Virus record (IMG/VR): IMGVR_UViG_3300025141_000137
Span: 1-52,742 of that record
Length of the DNA: 52,742 nucleotides
Reading direction: 5' to 3' (one strand)
DNA from: a virus
Position numbers and translations under genes: made by a program. The notes under the pieces are model-generated. The model was not told where the DNA came from. It did not search any database and saw only the letters and a program-made list of their open reading frames with translations. Of the stretch, positions 15,671 through 24,253 are shown in pieces (the stretch's first letter is position 1; each line of letters starts with the position of its first letter).

Positions 15671-16342
15671 CTACCTCCGCATCTCTAAACAGACGATTTC
15701 ACGAGACCCAATATAGGCACTGGCTGTATCGTGCTTGACGGCTGTACGTGTCACCAACTCGACAGTCTGCTCTCCCGCAGGGGCTGCGATGACGATAGAC
15801 GTGGCCTGTGGCCAAACGCCATAGCCCAGCCCGGGTGTGGCGTAGTTTCCAGACTCCCCGCACCCAAGCATTGACTCTTCAAGGATCGAGCCGTTGATCC
15901 TCAGGGCAAAGAATGGGAGAGCATTGCTATTTACTTCGGGGGGAGACCCGGAAGTTTTCTGGTCTTCCGGTCGAAGCTGCCACGAGGCAAGGATCCAAAG
16001 AAGTCCTCCTCCAGAGGAGAAGGTCATGGACGCCCCCGTCACCTTGCGCCATTGAGGGTCGGGGACGATCTCAAACCAGTTACCGGTATCATTAGGTAGG
16101 TGCCCGGTGCTGTGGCCGTCCGTATTCGAGTCCACCGCCTGAGTGACTGAGGCGCTGTGCCAGACGAAGATGTCGTCAGCCATGTGACTGATGGTCAGCC
16201 CGTTGGAGGCGGATTCGTCCCAGTTGTGCTCGTTGAGGCGCCCGCCCACCTCCTCCACGTACTCGTAGAAGTTCCTGTTCAGGTCGTCAATGTCGGGGGT
16301 CCGCGTGACGAGCAGCGGGTATTTGGGAAAGCGCCAAGCCAT
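15671..16342 (-). CDS. Putative virion fibre/surface protein (223 aa)
   Basis: The N-terminal arm contains DIDDLNRNFYEYVEEVGGRL, the kind of helical segment used to attach fibres. It is followed by a beta-rich domain (VTGASMTFSSGGGLLWILAS, then QTVELVTRTAVKHDT) and the end REIVCLEMRR. The gene begins one base after the nozzle-like gene ends. A trimeric appendage is plausible, and the call is structural only. Confidence 0.45.
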   Translation of the reverse strand: MAWRFPKYPLLVTRTPDIDDLNRNFYEYVEEVGGRLNEHNWDESASNGLTISHMADDIFVWHSASVTQAVDSNTDGHSTGHLPNDTGNWFEIVPDPQWRKVTGASMTFSSGGGLLWILASWQLRPEDQKTSGSPPEVNSNALPFFALRINGSILEESMLGCGESGNYATPGLGYGVWPQATSIVIAAPAGEQTVELVTRTAVKHDTASAYIGSREIVCLEMRR

Positions 16343-18577
16343 TTACTTCTCGATCCTCATGGTATCTCCCCGAGGAACCTCCTCGAAGGAGAGCCCGATG
16401 AACTCCCAGGCTCCGTTGTGGATGATCCGGAGCTTGAAGACCTCAGCGGAGGGTACAAAGATGCTACCCCGAATCCAATAAGGCCGCCGCCTGGGCCAGT
16501 TTACCCCAGTAGTCCCGTAGGTTGTGGTCCCAAAGAAGGGGGGGATGTCGTTGGTGGGGTGAAGTTGCACGGTCATGGTCTGAGGAGATGCGCTGATACG
16601 CCAGTCTCTGTGGACTTCTACCGAGAAGACTCCCGCCTCAGTTTCTCGCATCCAGAAGAAGACCTCCATGGGAGACCCTCGCTGCTTGGACCGCGCCGTC
16701 CGGAACCAAGACGTCTCGATGACGGCATTCCTGGCAGCGGGAGTCCAGGTGTGGACGCGGTGGTCGAGGAGCCACACGCTCTCGATGGTGGAATCGCTTC
16801 CAGCCCCCGTTGTTCTGCCCGTGGCCCGACCTCCTATGACAACGTAGCGTCGGTGATCGTCTGTGACACAGGCCCCCGCCACATCAGTCATGTCCTCTCT
16901 CTGTCGCCAACCAACGCCAGCCTCGTACTCCCAGCAGATGTCGTTTCTGGTAGCCCCCTTCCAAGCTACCCAGCAGAGGTAGTTCTGAGTTTTGGGGTCT
17001 ACGACAGCCGCTGCTTGCAACAGCCGGGCTTGGTTGAAGTCCCGGACGTAGCGGCTGATCTCCTCGGAGATCACTGAAATCTCTCCATTCTTGTAGGAGC
17101 AGAAGCCCTCCCGAGAGAGCCAGACAGTCTCGCCCGTGGTGAGCGTCTTGATGGAACTGGGCGCGGCACAGCCCAGAGTGGCGTGCAGCGTTGAGGTCCG
17201 GAATGCAGCCTGCTCGATGTCCTTCTGCTCCAGAATAAAAGTGCTGGAGGCCGTAAAGACGAGGAGGCCCCCAACAACTGGGTGCATCCCTGTAATCTCG
17301 GCGCCCTGCGGATCGGGGTACGCAAAGTCATCGGCTCGAAAGGTGCCCCAAAATCCTGGGATCGTCCACCGGACCAGCCCGGGGTCATCGTGGTAGTTGG
17401 CAGCGAAGCCGTGCCCGAAGGCAGTCTTGTAGAGCTTGAAGGGCGCCACCGGGATGATGTCCTGCCCTTCCTTGAGAAGCCAGGAGTCAGGCACATTATC
17501 TGGGAAGAAATCCGTGTCGTTATCTGGCAGGCTTGCAAAGGCGAGGGAGCCCCCCATAGCGTTGGGCGGGATCTCAAAGAGAGCCTCCGTCCCCGCATGG
17601 AGTTGATCCTTGGTCCTCAGTAGGATCCGGCCAACAGTCCCGTCCGGCCCAGGCTCAATCCCAGTCCACGCTACCTCTTTGAGAAGCTCCTCCACCCCCA
17701 CGATCTGCGTGGCCGATGTGACATCGGTGACCCGAAGTTTCTCCTGGAGAAACATGACGCTATTCGAGCGTCCTGAGGGCGGAGAGAGATTTCCCCAACG
17801 GTCAATCCACTGCACCGCTGCTTGGTAGCGCCCCCGCATGAGCGTACCTATGACTTCTGGGGGGGTGGAACCCGATGTCTGGTTGGCAGTGAGGCCCTCT
17901 GTGGTCACACTCCCGAGGCGCCCTCTTCCAAAGTCCCCCCAGATACAGGCGCCATCGTGGTGGTAGCCATCACTGTTGACATCCCCAGTTCGGGTGGTCT
18001 CCGGCCCCCAGCCTACGGGGGCTGAGGGAGAGCGGTCGTAGCCCAGAGGGAGGGCAACGACCCCGTCGTAAAAGTAGGGACGACTGTTGGCCCCTCTGGG
18101 AATGATGACGATGCCAGCCGGAGTTTTCTCAAACTGGGCAGGAAAGCGGGGTCGAGAGTCTGCCTCGAAGTTTGCTGGGACCTGAATCGCTGAGCCCCCT
18201 GTGGTAGATGTGCGGCCAATGATGGGCTCCCACACGTCCTCAGCAGTCCCCGTTGGAGTAGTTGCTGGGGTGAGACCGGCCTTCCAACCCCGAAACACTC
18301 GGATGTTGTTGCCCCACTGAGTGATGAGCACCTCCTTCCCATTCCCGAAAGTGAAGTGCCCGATGCCATGGAGCTTCGCTGCAGAGGCGTCGAAAGGGTA
18401 GCCATCCCCAAAATCTGGGACGTAGGGGCACGGCCCCCAGACAGACCGGAGAGTCCCCTCCTCTGTTGGGTGGAGGTTGCTTAGCTCTGCCCCCAGATCG
18501 CTGGGCATGAAGAGCTTGCCGGATTCAGCCCGGATGTACGCGGGGCCATGGAGGGTACGATACTTAGTATCCGCCAT
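16343..18577 (-). CDS. Tail nozzle-like protein (T7 gp12-like), 744 aa
   Basis: Length (T7 gp12: 794 aa), place directly after the adaptor region, and a beta-rich, tryptophan/glycine-rich sequence fit the nozzle that forms the tail tip of podoviruses. Repeating short strands such as HGIGHFTFGNGKEVLITQWG, then NNIRVFRGW, then SSTFILEQKDIEQA look like beta-propeller blades. The end (IRIEK) is hydrophilic. It would form a ring below the adaptor and guide DNA. The call rests on order and strand pattern; a hub or fibre-bearing protein is the alternative. Confidence 0.55.
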   Translation of the reverse strand: MADTKYRTLHGPAYIRAESGKLFMPSDLGAELSNLHPTEEGTLRSVWGPCPYVPDFGDGYPFDASAAKLHGIGHFTFGNGKEVLITQWGNNIRVFRGWKAGLTPATTPTGTAEDVWEPIIGRTSTTGGSAIQVPANFEADSRPRFPAQFEKTPAGIVIIPRGANSRPYFYDGVVALPLGYDRSPSAPVGWGPETTRTGDVNSDGYHHDGACIWGDFGRGRLGSVTTEGLTANQTSGSTPPEVIGTLMRGRYQAAVQWIDRWGNLSPPSGRSNSVMFLQEKLRVTDVTSATQIVGVEELLKEVAWTGIEPGPDGTVGRILLRTKDQLHAGTEALFEIPPNAMGGSLAFASLPDNDTDFFPDNVPDSWLLKEGQDIIPVAPFKLYKTAFGHGFAANYHDDPGLVRWTIPGFWGTFRADDFAYPDPQGAEITGMHPVVGGLLVFTASSTFILEQKDIEQAAFRTSTLHATLGCAAPSSIKTLTTGETVWLSREGFCSYKNGEISVISEEISRYVRDFNQARLLQAAAVVDPKTQNYLCWVAWKGATRNDICWEYEAGVGWRQREDMTDVAGACVTDDHRRYVVIGGRATGRTTGAGSDSTIESVWLLDHRVHTWTPAARNAVIETSWFRTARSKQRGSPMEVFFWMRETEAGVFSVEVHRDWRISASPQTMTVQLHPTNDIPPFFGTTTYGTTGVNWPRRRPYWIRGSIFVPSAEVFKLRIIHNGAWEFIGLSFEEVPRGDTMRIEK

Positions 18578-18585
18578 CTCTCACC

Positions 18586-18903
18586 TCAAACGCGGCGAGA
18601 GGCCCTCGTGGTCCGCTTCTTGGGTTCAGCCTTCCCCTTGGGGACAGCTTGAAGGACCTTCAGAGCCGCCTGGATTTCCCGTGGGTTGTAGACGAGTTCC
18701 CAAGAGGCAAGCTGCTCGCCGCCCTCCGTGAAGATTTCATCGGCGTACCCGAATCGCTTGAAGATGCCTCGACGGATGCCGTGGTCGTCAACGGCAGCTA
18801 CACAGGTAGCCTCTTCAGTGACTTCCTCGTAGCGCTTCCTACGATACACAGCCCCGACAACGATGGGGGCAAAAGGAGTGGCAGTATCAGGGGGGATCGG
18901 CAT
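18586..18903 (-). CDS. Hypothetical protein between adaptor and nozzle genes (105 aa)
   Basis: ATG at 18903 sits behind GGAGAA. The first part is beta-rich (IVVGAVYRRKRYEEV, then CVAAVDDHGIRRGIFKRFG). A helix follows (PREIQAALKVLQA), with a very basic tail (GKAEPKKRTTRASRRV). Position suggests a connector or small virion component; the basic tail could touch DNA. No family is recognised. Confidence 0.5.
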   Translation of the reverse strand: MPIPPDTATPFAPIVVGAVYRRKRYEEVTEEATCVAAVDDHGIRRGIFKRFGYADEIFTEGGEQLASWELVYNPREIQAALKVLQAVPKGKAEPKKRTTRASRRV

Positions 18904-18944
18904 GAAGTTCTCCGGCGCTATGGCAGCGTATCACGGGCTCTCAA

Positions 18945-20483
18945 TCAAGGCAGGTTGTACCATCTCCGCCAGGGGCGACGGGTCTCAACAATCTGCTGAG
19001 CTCGCCCGGGGCGTTTGAGCATTGGCTCCTCTGGGTAGCGCAGATCCCCGTAGCGATCTGTGGCCTTTTTCAGGTGCTGAAGGTAGTAGTTGCTGGCCCG
19101 GTCAGCCATGTCTGCGTTGCCCATGCTCTCATAGAGCAGAACGAGCGTCCTCCAGAGGAGAATCTCAGTGGCGTCCAGGTGGACTCGGGGCGTGTCCTCG
19201 GGGTCTACCAGCACAGCCGGACGGCGGAGACAACGGATGTCCACTTCGTACCGATCATCCGGACGGGGGTAGAACGCCAGAGTCTGATATCCGTGGGTCT
19301 CTCGGAGGGGCCGCAAGTAGTCCGGAATGATTGTCCCATCGTCATCGAAGATCGTGTCATTTCCATCCTGGTCTGCCAACAAGAAATACTTATCGGGAGT
19401 CTCGATTGCCGCACCGAAGGTATCCGTCGTGGTCAGAGGCCCAACGGTGTAGTTCGCGGTGTCTACCGTGTGGCGACGGCGATAGATCCGCTTCCGGATT
19501 CCAGTCCTGTTCAGTCGATCTCGACCTGATGCGTTGAAGCCCAACATCTGATCAATGTTGGGGGTGTTGACCCGAATCCTCGTGGAGTTATTGGCTGTCG
19601 TGATCGAAGCTGAGACGGGGCTTGGAGCACTTTCCCACAGGGGCTCTCTCCGGGCTGCTGTAGATGACAGAATCGTGCCCCCTGGCCCATAGTTCTGGAT
19701 TTCCGTGTCCCTGATCCCCCAGTAATAGGTGAAGCAGTAGGAGAACTCTCCAGCAGGATCTGGTCCTGCCCAGTTGGTCTGGGCAACAGAACTCACCGTA
19801 GGTGTTTGAGTCGGGTCGGGCACCATCTTCCGATGCTCACGACGCCAAGCGACCCGAGGGAGTCCTGCTGAGACAGTCCCCGGAGCATCGTCCAAGCTGA
19901 GCTTCTCAGCCTCAAGCTCTCCAATGATATCGAGCGGCCAGTTCTGGTTGCTTTTGGCAAGCCGGAGGCTGTTGATCTCAATGACGTCGTCCGGCACGGA
20001 GTATTCATCCGTATGGATCCGGTAGTCCATCGCGGAGTCGGTGGTGTTGTGCCAGGGGCGGTAGAGAGTGACGGCCTGGAAGTTGTCGTTTCCAATCGCA
20101 AGCTGGAAGACTTGTCGGATTCGGTGCCTGTGGACACGACCATTCGGGTCGGTGACCTCAATCATCCGGCCGCCCCAGAGGCCAGTTTGGTCCCAGGACA
20201 CGTACCCCGCCAAAGTGATGTCGATGGAGCGAGCAAGAACCCAGGGATCTGCAGGACGGACAGCAACGGTATCCGTGGGAGCAGTGTACTCCGCCTGGGG
20301 AACTACATCTGCCTGGGTGGCCAGGAGAAGCTGGTCCTGGAAGAACAGGAACGGCGCGTCAATCGCCAACTGGTAGTAGGCCCGGTTGATGAAAGCATCC
20401 ACCCGGGCGATAGCATCTACTGACTGAGTAGGAGCCCAATCAACCTGGGAGAAAACGCGGTCTCGGATGTCAGAGAGATTCAA
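18945..20483 (-). CDS. Head-tail adaptor (T7 gp11 / tail tubular A-like), 512 aa
   Basis: The N-terminus (VDAFINRAYYQLAIDAPFLF, about 29-48) and the C-terminal helix bundle (EILLWRTLVLLYESMGNADM, then ASNYYLQHLKKATDRYGD) match the helical core of podoviral adaptor proteins that sit under the portal. Between them is a long beta-rich insertion (about 60-400), including strands such as RYEVDIRCLRRPAVLV, which makes it much longer than T7 gp11 (196 aa). The insertion may carry binding sites for fibres. The gene lies between the capsid genes and the nozzle-like gene, as expected. Confidence 0.6.
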   Translation of the reverse strand: MNLSDIRDRVFSQVDWAPTQSVDAIARVDAFINRAYYQLAIDAPFLFFQDQLLLATQADVVPQAEYTAPTDTVAVRPADPWVLARSIDITLAGYVSWDQTGLWGGRMIEVTDPNGRVHRHRIRQVFQLAIGNDNFQAVTLYRPWHNTTDSAMDYRIHTDEYSVPDDVIEINSLRLAKSNQNWPLDIIGELEAEKLSLDDAPGTVSAGLPRVAWRREHRKMVPDPTQTPTVSSVAQTNWAGPDPAGEFSYCFTYYWGIRDTEIQNYGPGGTILSSTAARREPLWESAPSPVSASITTANNSTRIRVNTPNIDQMLGFNASGRDRLNRTGIRKRIYRRRHTVDTANYTVGPLTTTDTFGAAIETPDKYFLLADQDGNDTIFDDDGTIIPDYLRPLRETHGYQTLAFYPRPDDRYEVDIRCLRRPAVLVDPEDTPRVHLDATEILLWRTLVLLYESMGNADMADRASNYYLQHLKKATDRYGDLRYPEEPMLKRPGRAQQIVETRRPWRRWYNLP

Positions 20484-20519
20484 GCCTCACCTCCCAGGAG
20501 AACTTTATCAGAAACAGGC

Positions 20520-20559
20520 GAACCCCGCCTCCCCAACGGAGCGAGGGAAGACGGGGTTC
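20520..20559 (-). terminator. Stem-loop after the capsid/decoration genes, possible partial terminator
   Basis: GAACCCCG at 20520-20527 pairs with CGGGGTTC at 20552-20559, with further weak pairing of purine and pyrimidine tracts inside. It lies in the 112-base gap between the 173-aa gene and the adaptor gene. On the minus strand it is followed by GCCTGTTTCTG, only weakly T-rich. A partial terminator or processing hairpin would help set capsid to adaptor ratios; this is inference. Confidence 0.4.
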
Positions 20560-20595
20560 AAGGCAGACCCGAAGGTCCGATTCGCGCTGTAGGAC

Positions 20596-21117
20596 TCAGC
20601 CTGGGCAGTTGATCATTGCCGCGCCAGTAGCCGTGGCTGCTGTAGTGGCCAAAGCAACCCCGAAACAATGCGTGGTGACTGCACCTCGGTTGTCAGCACG
20701 ACCGGTAACAACATTGCCCTGCACGAGGCCGTTGTCTGCTGTGAAACCACCGGTATCAGCGAGGACCAAGCCTCGGCCCTTCCGAAGAATAAAGCCGAAG
20801 GAGCCAGCCGCGATTGTGTGCTGCGAGACTCCGACCACCCGAGCAGTTTCTGTATCAAGAGCCGCGATCTGGCAGTCGTAGTCGAGGGCACCGAGCTCTC
20901 GCATGACGATGGTTCCAGCAACCCACTGGGCTCCCGTAGCGTTGCGGACGTAGATCCACTCCTGATCACCGGCATTGGCAGTGGACACGCCATCATTGAT
21001 GGCACTTGGAACGGTCAAGATGAAACCCAGAGGTGCCTGAGCACCGAGGCCATCAACAACCGTAGTCGCAGCAGTGGTCACCAAATCAAAAGAGACGCCA
21101 GCAGTAGTGCGGGCCAT
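20596..21117 (-). CDS. Putative capsid decoration/stabilisation protein (173 aa)
   Basis: The gene is directly downstream of the major capsid gene with GGAG before ATG. It is small, beta-rich and alanine/glycine-rich, and contains VVGVSQHTIAAGSFGFILRK, a pattern seen in small decoration-type proteins coded beside capsid genes. The C-terminus (AMINCPG) is hydrophobic. It probably binds the outer capsid surface. Its strand pattern resembles the first half of the 260-aa protein at 5106-5888. Confidence 0.55.
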   Translation of the reverse strand: MARTTAGVSFDLVTTAATTVVDGLGAQAPLGFILTVPSAINDGVSTANAGDQEWIYVRNATGAQWVAGTIVMRELGALDYDCQIAALDTETARVVGVSQHTIAAGSFGFILRKGRGLVLADTGGFTADNGLVQGNVVTGRADNRGAVTTHCFGVALATTAATATGAAMINCPG

Positions 21118-21126
21118 AAAAGACTC

Positions 21127-22206
21127 CTACGGGGTGTTGGCGCCGGTCACGGCACCGTTGCAACGAAGCTGATCGCAGTACAGTCCCATGTTCAGGACGT
21201 ACTCGTAACGCCACATGTCCTGCTCAGGGATCCGGATGGGACCACGGATTGAGAAATCACCCGCAGTTTCCATCGCGGCATCACCGCCCAACGTGTAGAG
21301 ATGCCACGAGGCACTGTGGATGAAGTAGATGACGCCATCCTGAGCCGCTGCGGCACCGAAACCTGCCGGGTTGATGGAGCGCTCCATGAAGAAGTCGGCT
21401 TCCAGGAAAGCAACGCCCTTCCGGATCATCGGAGGAGCCTTGTCGCCCTCAACCTTGACCACGCGAACCTGCTGGTCCAGATCGTCCAGGTAGTTCAGGT
21501 ACGAGGTCTGGTCACCGAGGAGCAAGTCCACGGGGCCCATGGTCTTGGCGCCTTCAGATGAGGCCAAGTAGTAAACCTGCTGCATACGCTGGCGGCCATT
21601 GGCAGCAAACGATGTGATGTCCGCGTACTGGTTTGACCAGCCGGCCAGACCGCCCGCAGCAGCGGGCTTGCCCAAGCCAAACACTGTGGTGTTCTGGGCT
21701 GCGGGAGCGGCAAACTCCATCACGCCCTGGCGGGCAGCACCCTGCGGGTTGTAGGTAGTGTCACCGTTCAGAGTGACGAAACCACCGACGCCCGCTCCAT
21801 TGCCCATGGCCATCTGAGTAGCAATGCGCTCATGGAAGTCGCTCAGTGCGAGCTCTGGGTATGCCTTGATGATCTTGGCCAGATCGTTCTCGCCATTTGC
21901 CTCAGCAAGATCCTTTCCAGGAACGTCGAATGCGTAGATGAGGCGGGGCGCGTAGGCATCGCCTCGGGAAGCATTCTGCCGACGTCCACCAGCGATAACC
22001 TCGGAGCCCGTGAGGACCTGAGTCACCTGCCCGGGACCATCCGTGACGACCACGAACTCGCGGTAGGGGCCCTTGAGGGAGCCTCGGTCAATGTTGCCCT
22101 TGGTGACAATCCGCTCAAGGATTGGGTGCCAGAGGGTAAACAGTTCGGAATAGCCCGGCGCCAAGTCTTGGAGCGCGGTAGCAACAACATCTGGAGAGAT
22201 GGGCAT
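21127..22206 (-). CDS. Major capsid protein (359 aa)
   Basis: The gene lies directly after the scaffold gene and before a decoration-like gene, with AAAAGGA upstream of the ATG. The mixed alpha/beta sequence has the feel of an HK97-fold coat protein: an N-terminal helical arm, a long extended loop (GPYREFVVVTDGPGQVTQVL), a spine-like helix (DFHERIATQMAMGNGAG) and a C-terminal part (IPEQDMWRYEYVLNMGL). It has no N-terminal protease-cleavage domain, so a separate scaffold is used. Fold assignment is inferred from context and length. Confidence 0.75.
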   Translation of the reverse strand: MPISPDVVATALQDLAPGYSELFTLWHPILERIVTKGNIDRGSLKGPYREFVVVTDGPGQVTQVLTGSEVIAGGRRQNASRGDAYAPRLIYAFDVPGKDLAEANGENDLAKIIKAYPELALSDFHERIATQMAMGNGAGVGGFVTLNGDTTYNPQGAARQGVMEFAAPAAQNTTVFGLGKPAAAGGLAGWSNQYADITSFAANGRQRMQQVYYLASSEGAKTMGPVDLLLGDQTSYLNYLDDLDQQVRVVKVEGDKAPPMIRKGVAFLEADFFMERSINPAGFGAAAAQDGVIYFIHSASWHLYTLGGDAAMETAGDFSIRGPIRIPEQDMWRYEYVLNMGLYCDQLRCNGAVTGANTP

Positions 22207-22229
22207 TGTCAGGTCCTTTTAGGGGGGGT

Positions 22230-22259
22230 CGCTCCGTTTCTACTTACTACCGCTCCGTT
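22230..22259 (-). repeat. Direct repeat upstream of the major capsid gene
   Basis: The 9-mer AACGGAGCG (minus strand) occurs twice, at 22251-22259 and 22230-22238, 21 bp apart, in the 68-base gap before the capsid gene. Two helical turns of spacing would suit a protein binding the same face. No clear promoter hexamers are visible beside it. Confidence 0.35.
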
Positions 22260-22274
22260 GAGGAGAAGTCTACT

Positions 22275-23207
22275 CTACCTCCCACCTTTATGCACGCGAA
22301 GTGCACGTCGGGAGGCTAAAGCTCGCATTTCGTCCAGGCTTTTGGCGTCAGAAACTGTGGGAGAACGCACCTCTGGACGGGTATCCGTGGTGGCTCCATT
22401 GGTAAGTCGAGCAGCCGGCCGTGGCTGAGATGCGGCCTTCCTGGCGGTATCTGTGGCAGTCTTGACTTGTTCCTTCTCGTAGAGATCCCGGATCTTGTCG
22501 CGCTCATCCAGCTTTGACTGGAGATCCCGCTCTTTCGCGTCAGCCTGGGCAATGCGGAGCGCGTACTTATCGGACACGCCGTCTTTCTTGGCCGCAACTG
22601 CCAGCTTGAGCGTTTCTTCTGAGAGATCGAGTAGCTGGACTGCAACCTCTGCGTCCCAACTCCCCAGATCGCCTTCGGGGTCCAGGAGGTTCTTGAATCT
22701 CTCGCGCTTCTCGGGGTCTTCCTTGATGTCCCCGTGTCGGTCCCAGAAGTTGTCAGCGTACTCCCGGGCCATCAGTCCCTGGAAGTTGTTGTACTCCTCC
22801 TGCAAGGATTTCAGGTCCTCCCCAGCTTTTCCGTACTGAGCCTTGTACGCGTCGAACTCCCTGCGGAGCGTGTCCCGTTCACTGCTCAGGGAGCGGACCC
22901 GAGGATCCTCCTGCTCACGGATAATGGCGCTGTAGACATCCTGGAGATCCTTGAACTCCGCAGCCCGAGCCTCAAAGTCCTTGTTCAGGTGCGAGTGGAT
23001 CTTCCCACCGGATTCCTGGAGGTGGTCGGGGAGAGCGTCTACTTCGCCGCTCCAATCGTCCCAACCATCCCAAGAGGTGGAGGAGTCGGCAGCAGCTACA
23101 CCGGACGGGGATGCAGAGGCCGAAGCCTCGGGCACACCGCTGCTTTCTCCTCCAGAAACGGGGGCAGAGGCTTCTGCTGAGGGAGCTACAGGCGTTCCGT
23201 CATCCAC
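22275..23207 (-). CDS. Scaffolding protein (310 aa)
   Basis: The gene is immediately upstream of the capsid gene. The N-terminal 60 residues are Ser/Ala/Pro-rich and disordered, and the middle is charged and coiled-coil (about 75-260, DTLRREFDAYKAQYGKAGED). The tail is basic (SLDEMRALASRRALRVHKGG). This is the standard design of phage scaffolds, whose basic C-terminal helix binds the coat. The last 17 residues match those of the next upstream gene's product (8 identities without gaps) and contain the MRxxAAxRAL-type motif found in several neighbours. Confidence 0.75.
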   Translation of the reverse strand: MDDGTPVAPSAEASAPVSGGESSGVPEASASASPSGVAAADSSTSWDGWDDWSGEVDALPDHLQESGGKIHSHLNKDFEARAAEFKDLQDVYSAIIREQEDPRVRSLSSERDTLRREFDAYKAQYGKAGEDLKSLQEEYNNFQGLMAREYADNFWDRHGDIKEDPEKRERFKNLLDPEGDLGSWDAEVAVQLLDLSEETLKLAVAAKKDGVSDKYALRIAQADAKERDLQSKLDERDKIRDLYEKEQVKTATDTARKAASQPRPAARLTNGATTDTRPEVRSPTVSDAKSLDEMRALASRRALRVHKGGR

Positions 23208-23638
23208 TATTTGCCCCCGTAGTGCTTGGAGAATGCCCGCTTTGCTGCGCTATTACGCATCGTGTGAGGGTCGAAACCGAATGCCTCGGCGCCACCCATG
23301 GGCTCTTCTTCCCCTTCTTCCTCAGGTGCCTCTTCTTCTGGGGCGCCCTCTGACTTGGTAAGCTCAAACCCGTATTCCTGGAGCCAGGAGACAAGCTGTC
23401 CTGCATCGCCAGGGCCGTGCTCCTTGATCGCTGCTTCCAGAGCAGCCTCCGGAGTGTCGTAGCTTTCCTTGGCAGGAGCCTCCTCTTCTGGGGCTTCCTC
23501 TTCTTCCTGCTCAGCCTCTTCCATGGGAGCCTCTTCTGCCATCTCGGGCATTTCGCCCTCGTGCATCTCTTCCATGGAATCCTTCTCCTTCTCAGACTTC
23601 TTGCCGCGCTTGGGCGCAGCGGAAGCAATGATCAACAT
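23207..23638 (-). CDS. Acidic protein with scaffold-like C-terminus (143 aa)
   Basis: ATG at 23638 follows GGGAG; the stop shares a base with the scaffold start. The sequence is dominated by Glu-rich low complexity (EEAEQEEEEAPEEEAPA, about 35-55, and a second block near 100-112) around a small folded part (TPEAALEAAIKEHGPGDAGQ). It ends MRNSAAKRAFSKHYGGK, which lines up with the scaffold tail. It may be an auxiliary scaffold or internal protein using the same coat-binding site. The acidity resembles capsid-maturation or DNA-mimicking proteins, but function is unknown. Confidence 0.55.
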   Translation of the reverse strand: MLIIASAAPKRGKKSEKEKDSMEEMHEGEMPEMAEEAPMEEAEQEEEEAPEEEAPAKESYDTPEAALEAAIKEHGPGDAGQLVSWLQEYGFELTKSEGAPEEEAPEEEGEEEPMGGAEAFGFDPHTMRNSAAKRAFSKHYGGK

Positions 23639-23660
23639 GGGGGCTCCCTACAGAGAGTTT

Positions 23661-24089
23661 CTACCGGACCACCTTTGGGGTGTCAAGACCAGCTTTCAAT
23701 ACGTGCTCACGATTTTTCTCGCGCTTCCTCGCCTGTTGCTTGTGCCTCACATCACGGTAGCCCTCACTTCGAGCCGCCGCATCGCAGGAGTTTCGGACGT
23801 CGTCGTAATGGTCCGTCCATTCACGGTCGCTCTTGTCCACCACCTCGCGCCCCGGGTGCTTTGCAAAGTACCGGCGCATCTCTGAGTTGGACGTGAACTC
23901 CTTCCCAAGCTGGTTCATGGAGACGGGCCGGGTAGACGTGGCACCAACTGTCCTGATGGGGTGGAGGATCGTCCGAGCTCCTCCCCCACAGGTGGGACAA
24001 GTCAGCCCGTGGTTTTCGTACTCCCGGAGGCTCACGATGTCCTCGAATCGCCCGCAGTCCAACTCCACGCACTCGCCTTCATAGAGCAT
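23661..24089 (-). CDS. Zinc-ribbon protein (142 aa)
   Basis: Two cysteine pairs, CVELDC at residues 7-12 and CPTC at 31-34, form a zinc-ribbon-like N-terminus of the FmdB-like kind often found in phage structural operons. It is followed by RTILHPIRTVG. The rest is charged and helical with a basic end (QQARKREKNREHVLKAG). ATG at 24089 overlaps the stop region of the 51-aa gene. A regulatory or assembly role is possible. Confidence 0.55.
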   Translation of the reverse strand: MLYEGECVELDCGRFEDIVSLREYENHGLTCPTCGGGARTILHPIRTVGATSTRPVSMNQLGKEFTSNSEMRRYFAKHPGREVVDKSDREWTDHYDDVRNSCDAAARSEGYRDVRHKQQARKREKNREHVLKAGLDTPKVVR

Positions 24090-24245
24090 CTACTTCTTCC
24101 CCTTGGGCTTCTTGAGCTTCCAACCCCTGTTGTGCAGAGCCAGGACCTCAGCGAGGATCTCGTCCATGGTGAGGGGGCCGCTCTTCTTGGCCGGAGCCTT
24201 CTTTGCGGGGGCTTTCTTTGCTGTCGTCTTCTTCTCGGTAGCCAT
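24090..24245 (-). CDS. Lysine/alanine-rich histone-H1-like small protein (51 aa)
   Basis: The start ATG at 24245 is behind AGGA; longer in-frame starts lie inside the upstream gene. Residues 2-22 are a run of AKKAPAKKAPAKK repeats like the tails of histone H1 or bacterial HU-type proteins. A short helix follows (TMDEILAEVLALHNRGW), with a basic end. It probably binds DNA electrostatically, perhaps inside the capsid. The role is inferred from composition. Confidence 0.55.
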   Translation of the reverse strand: MATEKKTTAKKAPAKKAPAKKSGPLTMDEILAEVLALHNRGWKLKKPKGKK

Positions 24246-24253
24246 GATCAGTC

